The notes: generated by a model from the sequence alone, not told the origin. DNA of 7,658 nucleotides from Promethearchaeota archaeon (GCA_030605085.1 JAUWBH010000218.1:1-7658); one strand, 5' to 3'; positions 1-6,516 are shown, counted from the stretch's first letter. Numbers and translations are program-made.

Positions 1-1
1 G

Positions 2-124
2 ACATTACGGGAAGAGGTCCAAGCTTGGGTACATGAACGAAATAGGCAAAAAATTGGAATAAATTGGAAATTTACTAGAAAACAAGCAGATGTAAAATTC
101 AAGATCAAAAGTATACCGAATTAA
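2..124 (+). CDS. IS630-family transposase, C-terminal end (5' truncated by window edge)
   Basis: The frame is open from the first bases and ends at TAA 122-124, giving 40 residues. Seen: an L-R-E-E-V-x-A-W-V-x-E-R-N stretch, then I-N-W-K-F-T and A-D-V-K-F-K. This order (W..ERN, a hydrophobic-x-W-x-F-T strand, then A-x-x-K-x-K) is the characteristic C-terminus of IS630/Tc1-mariner-type DDE transposases, which usually end shortly after a K-R-L-Y-P-S-like segment; here that position reads K-S-I-P-N. The catalytic aspartates and glutamate would lie upstream, outside the window, so activity cannot be judged. The right end of the element must lie just downstream (roughly 125-250), but I cannot fix the terminal inverted repeat or TA target duplication. 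A T7 tract at 221-227 could terminate transcription. Recognition is from memory of the family, without alignment. Confidence 0.72.
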   Translation, partial: TLREEVQAWVHERNRQKIGINWKFTRKQADVKFKIKSIPN

Positions 125-250
125 ACGAAGATGGTACTAGTTAGTTATTTAAGAAAATATATGTCGATTTTAAATAATTAATGGGTCTTTAGAATTTTTA
201 TATAAAATATATAACCTCTATTTTTTTAAATGTGAAGTTGATTTATTATT

Positions 251-2083
251 TTAAAGTGAAGGGAGTCTAAAAGTTTCTATCTTTACCCCTCTTTCTTTTA
301 ATTTTTTTATAATTTTAGATGTAATAATGAATTCAAACGGAGCATAAACTTCCTGTAGATTTTGCAATTCCAATACACCTTCTGGAAGTTCTGTAATTTT
401 AGTATCATGAAATTCGATTATTTTTAGATTTTTTAAAGCACTTATTTCGTTTGGAATGGATTCTAAAGGACAACCGTTCAATTTTAATACTTCTAATTTT
501 CTTAAGTGTTTAATTTCCTCTGGTAGATTTGTAAGGTTCTTAATAGATGATAGATTTAATTCTACGAGATTTTCAAGCTCCCAAAAAGATTTTGGTATCT
601 CCTTTTTAATAGTTCCCGTGAGATATAAAATTTTCAATGATTTTAAATTTCCAAAGTTTTCAGGTAATTCAAGTTCTTCAGTAAATATGGTTAATTTTTC
701 TAAATTTCTTAATTTTATAAATGAATCTGGGAGCGCTGTAACTTTTCCCCAATCCCAAATATATAAATCTCTTAAAGAAACCAATTCTACTATTACAGAT
801 GGAAAAGATTTCAGGGTATCTGCGTCAAAAGATAGTGTTTGAAGGTTAGATAAATTTTTAAAATTTTCTGGAAAAATTTCTAGAGGTATACCCACTATAT
901 TTAGAAAATTTAAAGATTTTAAATTCGAAAATGATTCCGGTAATTCGCGTATTCTATTACCGACAAGATATAGGTTTTGAAGGTTAGTTAGTTCTCCAAC
1001 CGATTCAGGCAATGCTTCAAGTTTTCTTTGTCCCAAAAAAAGTGAGACTATGTATCCGTTTGAAGATCGAAAAGAAAATTTATTATCTAGGGATTTATTA
1101 TATAATGGTACTGGTTCTCCAATAAAATTCTCGATATCCTTTATCGCGATAAAATTTGAAAGAATTAGATCTACATCTTGATATCGAACTTTTTGAGTAC
1201 CTTTTATATTCCAATCATTTAATTTTTCCCATACTTTATTTTCTAGAGCATCTAAAATATCTTCTAACCTTATTCGATTTTTTTTATTTTCTAATAAACA
1301 ATTGAGAAGAATCCATAGAAATTTCTTTTCATTTTCTTGGAATCTTTCTGGAAAGTCTGTATATAGTTTTATATAACTGTTAGGTCCGCTATATTGATAA
1401 AAATAATGTTCAACAATATTTTTAGTCCAATACTTTGTTTTAATTAAGGTTTTATTAAAAATTAGTTCGTAAAAAATTAATCCAATGGAAAATAAATCAA
1501 TACCTTGGTCATAATCTTCTTCAAACAAGTATTCGGGGGCGGCATATTTTATTGTTCCTAAAAATTTTTTTCCTGTAATAGATGTAGAAGCTGTAAAATC
1601 CTTAACAACACCTAAATCCATAATGACAATACGATCTTCGGTCTTCATTATATTGTCTGGTTTAAGATCACGGTGAATTAAATCCTTATTATGCATTTCT
1701 TTTAATCCATATAGAATTTGCTTACTAATTTGAATTATATTATTAAATGAAAGCGGAGCTTTATCTTCTAACCATTTAGAAAGGGTTTTACCTGAAAGAT
1801 ATTCCATAACTAAAAATAGTTTATTTTCAAATTCGATTAAGTCATAAGATTTTACAACATTTTCTGAGTCAATTTTCATACTTATTTGGAGTTCTGAATC
1901 AATCCTAGAAGCTTGATTTGGCTCTGCCAATACCCAATCATTATACATTTTTATGGCAACTTCATCATTTTTTAAACCATAATCAGTATTTCTTTTTAAT
2001 CTTGCTTTAAATACCTCTCCAGCATACCCTTTGCCTAAGCTTTTAATAACATATAAAAAATCTTTAATTGTTCTGCCTTCCAT
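251..2083 (-). CDS. Ser/Thr protein kinase with C-terminal leucine-rich repeats
   Basis: 610 residues, probably a cytosolic signalling kinase; no signal peptide or membrane segment is seen. The kinase domain (about 8-285) looks complete: glycine loop L-G-K-G-Y-A-G-E-V (16-24), ATP-binding lysine in V-A-I-K (K45), likely helix-C glutamate E64, catalytic loop H-R-D-L-K-P-D-N (137-144, Ser/Thr type), metal-binding D-L-G in place of DFG (156-158), A-P-E (182-184), helix-F aspartate D196 and a C-lobe arginine near 270. Ten LRRs of 22-24 residues follow (about 345-580), each carrying an L/I/F-P-x-x-(5)-L core at 358, 381, 404, 427, 451, 473, 496, 520, 543 and 566, the plant or Shoc2-like type, then a short basic tail. 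The LRRs probably recognise a partner or substrate, which is unknown. The ATG follows an AAGGAAG stretch about 5 nt upstream. The gene stands alone; upstream on its strand lies degraded sequence. Confidence 0.95.
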   Translation of the reverse strand: MEGRTIKDFLYVIKSLGKGYAGEVFKARLKRNTDYGLKNDEVAIKMYNDWVLAEPNQASRIDSELQISMKIDSENVVKSYDLIEFENKLFLVMEYLSGKTLSKWLEDKAPLSFNNIIQISKQILYGLKEMHNKDLIHRDLKPDNIMKTEDRIVIMDLGVVKDFTASTSITGKKFLGTIKYAAPEYLFEEDYDQGIDLFSIGLIFYELIFNKTLIKTKYWTKNIVEHYFYQYSGPNSYIKLYTDFPERFQENEKKFLWILLNCLLENKKNRIRLEDILDALENKVWEKLNDWNIKGTQKVRYQDVDLILSNFIAIKDIENFIGEPVPLYNKSLDNKFSFRSSNGYIVSLFLGQRKLEALPESVGELTNLQNLYLVGNRIRELPESFSNLKSLNFLNIVGIPLEIFPENFKNLSNLQTLSFDADTLKSFPSVIVELVSLRDLYIWDWGKVTALPDSFIKLRNLEKLTIFTEELELPENFGNLKSLKILYLTGTIKKEIPKSFWELENLVELNLSSIKNLTNLPEEIKHLRKLEVLKLNGCPLESIPNEISALKNLKIIEFHDTKITELPEGVLELQNLQEVYAPFEFIITSKIIKKLKERGVKIETFRLPSL

Positions 2084-2120
2084 TTTTCTTCCTTGTCTAA
2101 TGTTTATAATATTTGAAGAT

Positions 2121-2135
2121 AATTAAATATAAAAG
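2121..2135 (-). promoter_or_regulatory. Possible TATA box for the kinase-LRR gene
   Basis: Read on the minus strand this is CTTTTATATTTAATT, centred about 45 nt before the kinase ATG. If it acts as an archaeal TATA box, transcription would start near 2102 and leave a leader of about 20 nt containing the AAGGAAG ribosome-site candidate. The region is very AT-rich, so chance matches are common. Confidence 0.28.
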
Positions 2136-2141
2136 AATGAT

Positions 2142-2314
2142 CTATTCCCAATTATAGAAATATAAAAGTCCTATACGAATCGAGGTCTTTTCGTTTTTCT
2201 TTCGTTGCTGAGAAATTTTTCCCATTTCTCTTATTCGGATTTAGTTAGTGTAATTTGAATGCGGGAATCTTCATTTCTTCTTTTATCATCAAATCTTTTC
2301 GGTATTTTTTCCAT
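2142..2314 (-). pseudogene. Broken ribbon-helix-helix-like DNA-binding protein gene
   Basis: From ATG 2312-2314 the minus strand encodes 27 residues ending R-I-Q-I-T-L-T-K-S-E, followed by TAA (2231-2233). Reading past that stop in the same frame gives E-K-W-E-K-F-L-S-N-E-R. Together these make R-I-Q-I-T-L-T-K-S-E-x-E-K-W-E-K-F-L, the pattern of a RHH (MetJ/Arc-like) beta strand and first helix, with TAA probably replacing a Lys or Glu codon. A frame change near 2195 then gives T-S-I-R-I-G-L-L-Y-F-Y-N before TAG 2142-2144, which weakly resembles the second RHH helix. I infer a former transcription regulator or antitoxin-like gene inactivated by one nonsense mutation and probably one frameshift. 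The strand-and-helix signature is reasonable; the downstream segment is speculative. Confidence 0.4.
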
Positions 2315-2318
2315 TTAT

Positions 2319-2543
2319 TTACAATTTTTCGAAGTAATCGTTTATGATTTCTCTAAAATATGCAAAAACGGTTAAATCGTTAAAGCCAGAATTAAAATAC
2401 TTGTGCGTGAATTTCATAAGAATTGATTTATCAAATATATTTTTCCTAATCTTAAAATCAAAAGAGTTAATTCCCAAAAAGATATCTTATAATAAAAATA
2501 AGAAATTAAGTAAAAAATTAGACAATTTTGGTAAACGATACAT
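2319..2543 (-). pseudogene. Degraded coding remnant, unknown product
   Basis: An ATG at 2541-2543 opens a minus-strand frame that hits TAA at 2487-2489 after 18 hydrophobic residues, then stays open for another 54 codons to TAA 2319-2321. The second part has protein-like composition (for example F-N-D-L-T-V-F-A-Y-F-R-E-I-I-N-D-Y-F-E-K-L). Its stop lies four bases before the ATG of the RHH-like remnant, an operon-like spacing. I do not recognise the family. With one in-frame stop it may be a decayed gene or simply chance in AT-rich DNA. The plus-strand ORF across the same bases (2344-2553) is lysine-rich and low in complexity, and I judge it the shadow. Confidence 0.22.
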
Positions 2544-2576
2544 AAAAATATGATGGTTTTAATTAAAATGTCGCAT

Positions 2577-2699
2577 TTATTTCTTTTGTGAAATTGGAAG
2601 AATCACCAATCCCTCATAATCTTCAATTTCCATAAAGTTTTTAAGTTTGTTTTCATTCTCAAATTCAAGATTTTTTTTCAGATACGACTTAAGTAAAGA
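2577..2699 (-). pseudogene. C-terminal-like coding remnant, unknown product
   Basis: A 40-codon open minus-strand frame lacks an upstream start (TAA at 2700-2702) and ends at TAA 2577-2579. Its end reads F-M-E-I-E-D-Y-E-G-L-V-I-L-P-I-S-Q-K-K, with the charged-then-hydrophobic composition of a genuine protein C-terminus rather than AT-rich noise. I do not recognise it. It lies in the same orientation as the two other remnants between 2142 and 2543, so all three may derive from one decayed gene or operon. It also lies directly upstream of the divergent gene starting at 2729, whose promoter would have to sit within it. Confidence 0.22.
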
Positions 2700-2728
2700 T
2701 TAATAAATACAATAAAGTAGAAAATAAA

Positions 2729-3439
2729 TTGAATAATAATATAAGAAGTATATTGGATAGAGCTGAAGAATTGCTAAATGATTTAGAAAATGAATATAAT
2801 GAGTGCCTTTCTTCTCATATTGTCTCAGAAAGGGCAATAAATATTACTCACGAAGTGATTGAAAAATTAAGGAATTCCTTTGACCAAACAATGAGGCGAT
2901 TTTGGGAAAAAAATATTAGCCCTCTCCTTTCTGATAGGGATCGAGAAAAAGCACGAGTTTATTTTCCAATTACAGATAATGATTTAAATTCTTTTAATTC
3001 GATTCTCGGTCGGGGAAAAATAAGAGATTTGAATACTATTCATCCTCAGATTTATAACTTTTTACTCGATCTGCAACCCTTTAAATCAGCAGATAATAAA
3101 TGGTTATTTGACTTGAGAGAAATTGCAAATAAAGGAAAACATATAAATCTGATTCCGCAAACACGAATTGAAACACAACGAGTTAATGTTTCTGAACCAA
3201 ATGTGGGTTCAGTGTCTTGGGATCCATCTTCTGTTAGATTTGGATCAGGAGTAAGGATTATGGGAGCTCCTGTAAATCCAAATACTCAGCGAATTGTTCC
3301 AACTCCAGAAGTTACTGAACAAATTCAAACTTGGGTAGCTTTTATTATCGAGGGTTTTAGCTTGAATGCCTTGGGTTTCTGTAAAGAAGCCTATAAAAAA
3401 GTAAGAACCTTGCTTGAAGAGATGTTTACTCTCTTCTAA
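2729..3439 (+). CDS. Hypothetical protein, predicted mostly alpha-helical
   Basis: 236 residues, family not recognised. The proposed start is TTG 2729-2731 because the frame has no ATG until codon 55; it is open upstream to TAA 2690-2692, and another TTG lies at 2753. No clear ribosome site precedes either, so the start is uncertain. Residues 1-60 look like long amphipathic helices (R-A-E-E-L-L-N-D-L-E, E-V-I-E-K-L-R-N-S). Residues 124-141 (W-L-F-D-L-R-E-I-A-N-K-G-K-H-I-N-L) resemble the L-R-x-x-A-N-x-x-K-H motif of some uncharacterised helical, possibly HEPN-like proteins, but R130 to H138 spans seven residues, longer than the Rx4-6H rule. Residues 150-190 are Ser/Pro/Gly-rich and probably looped; 195-234 return to helix. 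It ends 41 bp from the convergent HEPN-like gene. Confidence 0.72.
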   Translation: MNNNIRSILDRAEELLNDLENEYNECLSSHIVSERAINITHEVIEKLRNSFDQTMRRFWEKNISPLLSDRDREKARVYFPITDNDLNSFNSILGRGKIRDLNTIHPQIYNFLLDLQPFKSADNKWLFDLREIANKGKHINLIPQTRIETQRVNVSEPNVGSVSWDPSSVRFGSGVRIMGAPVNPNTQRIVPTPEVTEQIQTWVAFIIEGFSLNALGFCKEAYKKVRTLLEEMFTLF

Positions 3440-3480
3440 GACACTTAAGGGATAATATCTCCTTTTATCGCCATATTTGA

Positions 3481-4119
3481 TTACAATGGAAATCTCCAAA
3501 CAAAATGGCGTGTAATTTCAGGATTCATTTCTTTAAGTATATTCCCTACGATCTCTGAAAAGTTATAAGGAAATTCATATACATTATCTTCGTTTATAAC
3601 CATTCCTAAACTTTCTCTCGTAGATTCAATTATTGCTAAATCATCTTCCTCAAATTCCATTTCAGCATTCTCTAATTCTGCTAATATAGAATCGAGATAT
3701 ATGAATTCAGAGATTTGACTTTTATCGTGTTCTCGTTCTATATTATATTTCTTCCCTAAGTTGATTATTTTCTGCTTAAGATCTTTATCATAATTAGCTG
3801 GATCTTTACGATTATCAAAAAGTATTAAAAATTTATTTATCTGATCGTCAAATAAATATGATTCAACAGTTTTAAGTTTTCTATGTGTAATTAATTTATC
3901 TCTTACATATCTAATCCGTAATTTTAATTGGTTTTCACAAGATAAAACATAATCCTTATAATTTTGGAAATGAGGATTAGTATTTGAACATCTTTTTAAG
4001 CTTTTTATATGATCATTCATCGATCTATGCTGAAGATCGTAATTGGGGAAGAATGTAAAACTAATATAACTAACAAAGTAATCCAAATAAATTTTGGAAA
4101 AAAGATTGAGTGTTTTCAT
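3481..4119 (-). CDS. HEPN-like protein with R-x5-H motif (putative RNase)
   Basis: 212 residues with ATG 4117-4119 as start. This ATG overlaps the TGA of the upstream TPR gene as ATGA, the usual signature of translational coupling; an ATG nine codons earlier (4146) would overlap by 31 bp and is less likely. The N-terminal half is helical and contains R-I-R-Y-V-R-D-K-L-I-T-H-R, with R73-D-K-L-I-T-H79 fitting the HEPN RNase motif Rx4-6H, including a polar residue after the arginine. RDK..xHR cores of this kind occur in AbiU2-like and other HEPN families. The second half is acidic (E-F-E-E-D-D-L near 155-161) and unrecognised. No other catalytic motif and no membrane segment is seen. Known HEPN proteins are often RNA-cleaving toxins or defence effectors; that role here is inferred from a single motif. 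Confidence 0.83.
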   Translation of the reverse strand: MKTLNLFSKIYLDYFVSYISFTFFPNYDLQHRSMNDHIKSLKRCSNTNPHFQNYKDYVLSCENQLKLRIRYVRDKLITHRKLKTVESYLFDDQINKFLILFDNRKDPANYDKDLKQKIINLGKKYNIEREHDKSQISEFIYLDSILAELENAEMEFEEDDLAIIESTRESLGMVINEDNVYEFPYNFSEIVGNILKEMNPEITRHFVWRFPL

Positions 4120-4592
4120 ATCTGCGCATAACCTAAAATCTTCCAAGCTTTGACGAATTGAGGATCTATTTTTATAGCTTTTTCTAAAATGTCTATAGCT
4201 TTTTGGTACTCTTCTATATTCCGATAAGCACTTGCTAAATTAAACAACGCAGATTTATCTTTAGGATCGATTTTTACTGCTTCAGTAAAGGATTCAATAG
4301 CTTTTTGATATTTTCCCAGCTTATTATATCCTATACCCAGGTTGTACCACGCCCAATTATCTTTTGGGTCAATTTTAACTGCTTTTTCGCAACACTCTAC
4401 TTCTTTCGCAAAATTTCCTAAATTTTCGTAAGCTACGCCCATATTACTCCATATTACACCATTTTCAACATTGATTTTTATTACTTTTTCGAAACATTTA
4501 ATAGCTTCTTTAAAATTTCCCGCATCAAATTGATTCATTCCTTCATTAGCCCATTCTGAAAAAGATTTTCCATTAATTTTTTTACTTTCCAT
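4116..4592 (-). CDS. TPR (tetratricopeptide repeat) protein
   Basis: 158 residues, almost wholly TPR: four 34-residue repeats beginning near residues 13, 47, 81 and 115, each with the W/L-x-x-x-G-x-x-Y...A-I-x-x-x-x-x-A-I/V-K-I-D-P pattern, plus the first helix of a fifth (A-W-K-I-L-G-Y-A-Q-I) on which the protein stops. TPR stacks bind peptides or partner proteins and have no catalysis of their own. Ending inside a repeat suggests either a capping helix or truncation. The gene is first in a two-gene unit and overlaps the HEPN-like gene by 4 bp, so the HEPN-like protein is the obvious candidate partner. A GGAG motif (CTCC at 4604-4607 on the plus strand) lies 11 nt before the ATG, rather far for a standard ribosome site. 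Confidence 0.93.
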   Translation of the reverse strand: MESKKINGKSFSEWANEGMNQFDAGNFKEAIKCFEKVIKINVENGVIWSNMGVAYENLGNFAKEVECCEKAVKIDPKDNWAWYNLGIGYNKLGKYQKAIESFTEAVKIDPKDKSALFNLASAYRNIEEYQKAIDILEKAIKIDPQFVKAWKILGYAQI

Positions 4593-4690
4593 TTCAATGT
4601 AAACTCCAAATATTAAAAAAAGCTTAAACTAATGACTAAAAATTTTAATACTTAAAATTTTAATTAGTTAAAAAGTTAATGTTTGTGAAA

Positions 4691-4726
4691 AAAAGAGATT
4701 TGCATATTTCTCTTTTATCGAGAGAA
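4691..4726. promoter_or_regulatory. Two overlapping, mutually exclusive inverted repeats in the divergent spacer
   Basis: Seen: AAAAGAGA (4691-4698) pairs perfectly with TCTCTTTT (4709-4716) across a 10-nt loop; TTCTCT (4708-4713) can instead pair with AGAGAA (4721-4726) across a 7-nt loop. The shared middle arm means only one stem can form at a time, the geometry of an attenuator or of two overlapping operator half-sites. It sits in the 236-bp spacer between the leftward TPR operon and the rightward TPR-LRR gene. A T8 tract follows at 4745-4752 but is too far away to form a canonical terminator with either stem. Function is inferred. Confidence 0.35.
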
Positions 4727-4795
4727 GTTTTCGATATCAATACATTTTTTTTAAAAAACTATTACTAGAAAATTGAAACAACATAACCATCGGTC

Positions 4796-4809
4796 TTAAT
4801 TTAAAAAAA
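4796..4809 (+). promoter_or_regulatory. Possible TATA-like box for the TPR-LRR gene
   Basis: TTAATTTAAAAAAA is centred about 26 nt before the ATG at 4829. That is the distance from an archaeal TATA box to the transcription start, so the mRNA would be leaderless, in keeping with the absence of any Shine-Dalgarno sequence before this ATG. AT-richness makes chance matches likely. Confidence 0.3.
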
Positions 4810-4828
4810 GTTGTTTAATAGTTAAATC

Positions 4829-6478
4829 ATGCTAGAATTCGTAGTAAACGATTATATCACTCTCAAGCTTGAAAATAGTCGAACGGTTATTTATGTAGGT
4901 AATAAAAGATTTAATCATTGTAAGTATATATTACTAGACATTCCTACTGATGTCTTTGAAGGTGAGATCCTGGAGGATATTGATTCAATTGACGAAGCGG
5001 CAGAAAGATTGAACCACACATTAGAACGCTCTTATATAAAAGATGTAAAAATTCCGGCTGAGACGGAGTTCTGGGGACATTGTAGCAACATCCAAGCTTG
5101 GGCTGAAAATGGATACGATACCCGATTACTTCATTCAAATTTAGCGTTCCCTTTGTTGAAAAGATTAACGGAATTAAAAGATCCTATTGCTGAGAGAAAC
5201 TTTAAGGAAGAGATTGCAAAAAGATTTATAAAAGGTTATTTGCCTGTTACAACCTATTTAATAAAGGAAGGTTATTTGTTTTATTTAAGCAAAGAGGAAT
5301 TTGAGTGTATTTTAGACTCAAAGGCTCTTACAGCAATAGATTCAAACGATAAAGACGAGTGGGAAAATTTAGGATATCTATATAATATTAATGGAGAATA
5401 CTATAAAGCTATAGATGCATACAAGCGAGTAGTGGAAATTGATCCGGACAGTATTCGCACATTGCTCCATTTAGGTTTAGTTTATAGGAAACAAGGTAAA
5501 TACACTCAAGCAATAGAGGCATACAATCGTGCTTTAGAAATCAACTCAGACCACTTTATAATTTGGCGTGATTTCGACAAATTGTTAGAAGAACCATATT
5601 TTCTTTATTTGTTTTTAAAAGAGTTAGCTGAGGATTTAAAACAAAGGTTATTAATTCGTTTAATAATTGGAAATAATAAGAATCCAGATGAAACGATAAC
5701 TAATTTATTAAGCGCAGAGCTCAAAGATTTAAAGATTCCGCACGTAGTTTATAAAGAGAAGATAGTTGAAATCCAAAATGGACATTTATCGTTAACAAAT
5801 CAGCAAATTAAAGATATTACTGAAATTAAAGGATTAGAAAAATATAGAGATTTAAACAGCTTAAGTTTACACTTTAATCAAATCTCTGAGATTAAAGGAT
5901 TACAAAACTTATCTAATTTAAAGCAACTTGTACTCAATTCGAATCAAATCTCTGAAATTAAAGGGCTGAAAAACCAATTTAAATTACAGAAGTTAGGTCT
6001 TAAAAATAATCAAATTACTGAATTAAAAGGTCTCGAAAGCCTTAAAAATTTAGAATATTTAAATTTACCAAAAAATGTAATACCCAAAATTAAAGGTCTC
6101 GAATATCTAACAAATTTAAAGCAATTAATTCTTAATTTTAATCAGATTAATGAAATTAAAGGCTTAAAAAAATTATCTAATTTAGAATTATTGGACCTCC
6201 GATATAATAAAATTACAGAAATGAAAGGTTTGGAAAATCTTACTAATTTGAAAGAGTTATATTTAAGCAATAATCAAATTTCGGAGATTAAAGGATTAGA
6301 AACCCTAAAGAATTTAGAAATTATTGATTTAAGTTCAAACTTCAAAATTTCAAAAATCCCTGATTCATTGGAATTATTGCCTTCTCTTAAAAAATTAATT
6401 TTAATTGAGTGTCATCTTGATTACTTTCCTGAATCTCTATCAGAAATTATAATAAATTATAGTCAAAAAAATCAATAA
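4829..6478 (+). CDS. TPR and SDS22-type leucine-rich repeat protein
   Basis: 549 residues. An in-frame TAA two codons upstream supports ATG 4829 as the start; there is no ribosome site. Residues 1-160 form a non-repeat domain including F-W-G-H-C-S-N-x-Q-A-W (81-91) and L-L-H-S-N-L-A-F-P-L-L-K (100-111), which I recall as common at the head of Lokiarchaeal LRR proteins; its function is unknown. Two TPRs follow (about 177-241, with A-I-D-A-Y-K-R and A-I-E-A-Y-N-R), then a helical linker (255-310) and an LRR solenoid: seven exact 22-residue units from 331, one of 23, then L-P-x-S-type units up to a short C-terminus. The 22-residue E-I-K-G-L...L-x-L-x-x-N-Q-I repeat is of the SDS22 class, which binds proteins on its concave face. 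No enzyme motif, signal peptide or membrane segment is seen. It is probably a cytosolic scaffold; partners are unknown. Confidence 0.95.
   Translation: MLEFVVNDYITLKLENSRTVIYVGNKRFNHCKYILLDIPTDVFEGEILEDIDSIDEAAERLNHTLERSYIKDVKIPAETEFWGHCSNIQAWAENGYDTRLLHSNLAFPLLKRLTELKDPIAERNFKEEIAKRFIKGYLPVTTYLIKEGYLFYLSKEEFECILDSKALTAIDSNDKDEWENLGYLYNINGEYYKAIDAYKRVVEIDPDSIRTLLHLGLVYRKQGKYTQAIEAYNRALEINSDHFIIWRDFDKLLEEPYFLYLFLKELAEDLKQRLLIRLIIGNNKNPDETITNLLSAELKDLKIPHVVYKEKIVEIQNGHLSLTNQQIKDITEIKGLEKYRDLNSLSLHFNQISEIKGLQNLSNLKQLVLNSNQISEIKGLKNQFKLQKLGLKNNQITELKGLESLKNLEYLNLPKNVIPKIKGLEYLTNLKQLILNFNQINEIKGLKKLSNLELLDLRYNKITEMKGLENLTNLKELYLSNNQISEIKGLETLKNLEIIDLSSNFKISKIPDSLELLPSLKKLILIECHLDYFPESLSEIIINYSQKNQ
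5819..6349 (+). repeat. In-frame coding repeats of 66 bp (LRR units)
   Basis: Seven units of exactly 66 bp start at 5819, 5885, 5951, 6017, 6083, 6149 and 6215, then one of 69 bp at 6281. Each encodes one leucine-rich repeat beginning T/S/N/P-x-I/M/L-K-G-L. Bases such as ATTAAAGG and AATCAAAT recur between units with drift at synonymous sites, so the array grew by duplication but is old enough to have diverged. Confidence 0.9.
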
Positions 6479-6489
6479 CATTTATACCA

Positions 6490-6508
6490 AATATTATCAA
6501 ATAATATT
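6490..6508. repeat. Perfect AT-only inverted repeat after the TPR-LRR gene
   Basis: AATATTAT and ATAATATT are exact reverse complements separated by CAA, 11 bp past the TPR-LRR stop codon and 8 bp before the next TTG start. It may form an RNA hairpin at the transcript end or be an operator; no T-tract follows, so it is not a classical intrinsic terminator. Composition bias makes such stems less surprising here. Confidence 0.45.
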
Positions 6509-6516
6509 AGCTTTAA

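Noticed and set aside
125..200. A defined right-hand inverted repeat of the IS630-type element
   Set aside because: Sequences such as GGTACTAGTTAG are present, but without the left end there is nothing to pair with, so the boundary cannot be set.
456..842. Plus-strand ORF of 128 residues
   Set aside because: It lies wholly inside the kinase-LRR gene on the other strand; its serine/phenylalanine-rich composition is the antisense shadow of the Leu/Asn/Glu-rich LRR codons.
2344..2553. Plus-strand ORF of 69 residues in the long spacer
   Set aside because: Lysine/isoleucine-rich and low in complexity, with no ribosome site; the opposite strand over the same bases looks more protein-like, though itself broken.
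3245..3499. Minus-strand ORF of 84 residues
   Set aside because: It overlaps the 3' half of the better supported plus-strand gene and the end of the HEPN-like gene; no recognisable motif.
4120..4146. Upstream ATG (4144-4146) as start of the HEPN-like gene
   Set aside because: It would overlap the TPR gene by 31 bp with no ribosome site, whereas the ATG at 4117-4119 gives the classical ATGA coupling.
4944..5138. Minus-strand ORF of 64 residues
   Set aside because: Antisense to the N-terminal domain of the TPR-LRR gene, with no motif or start signal.
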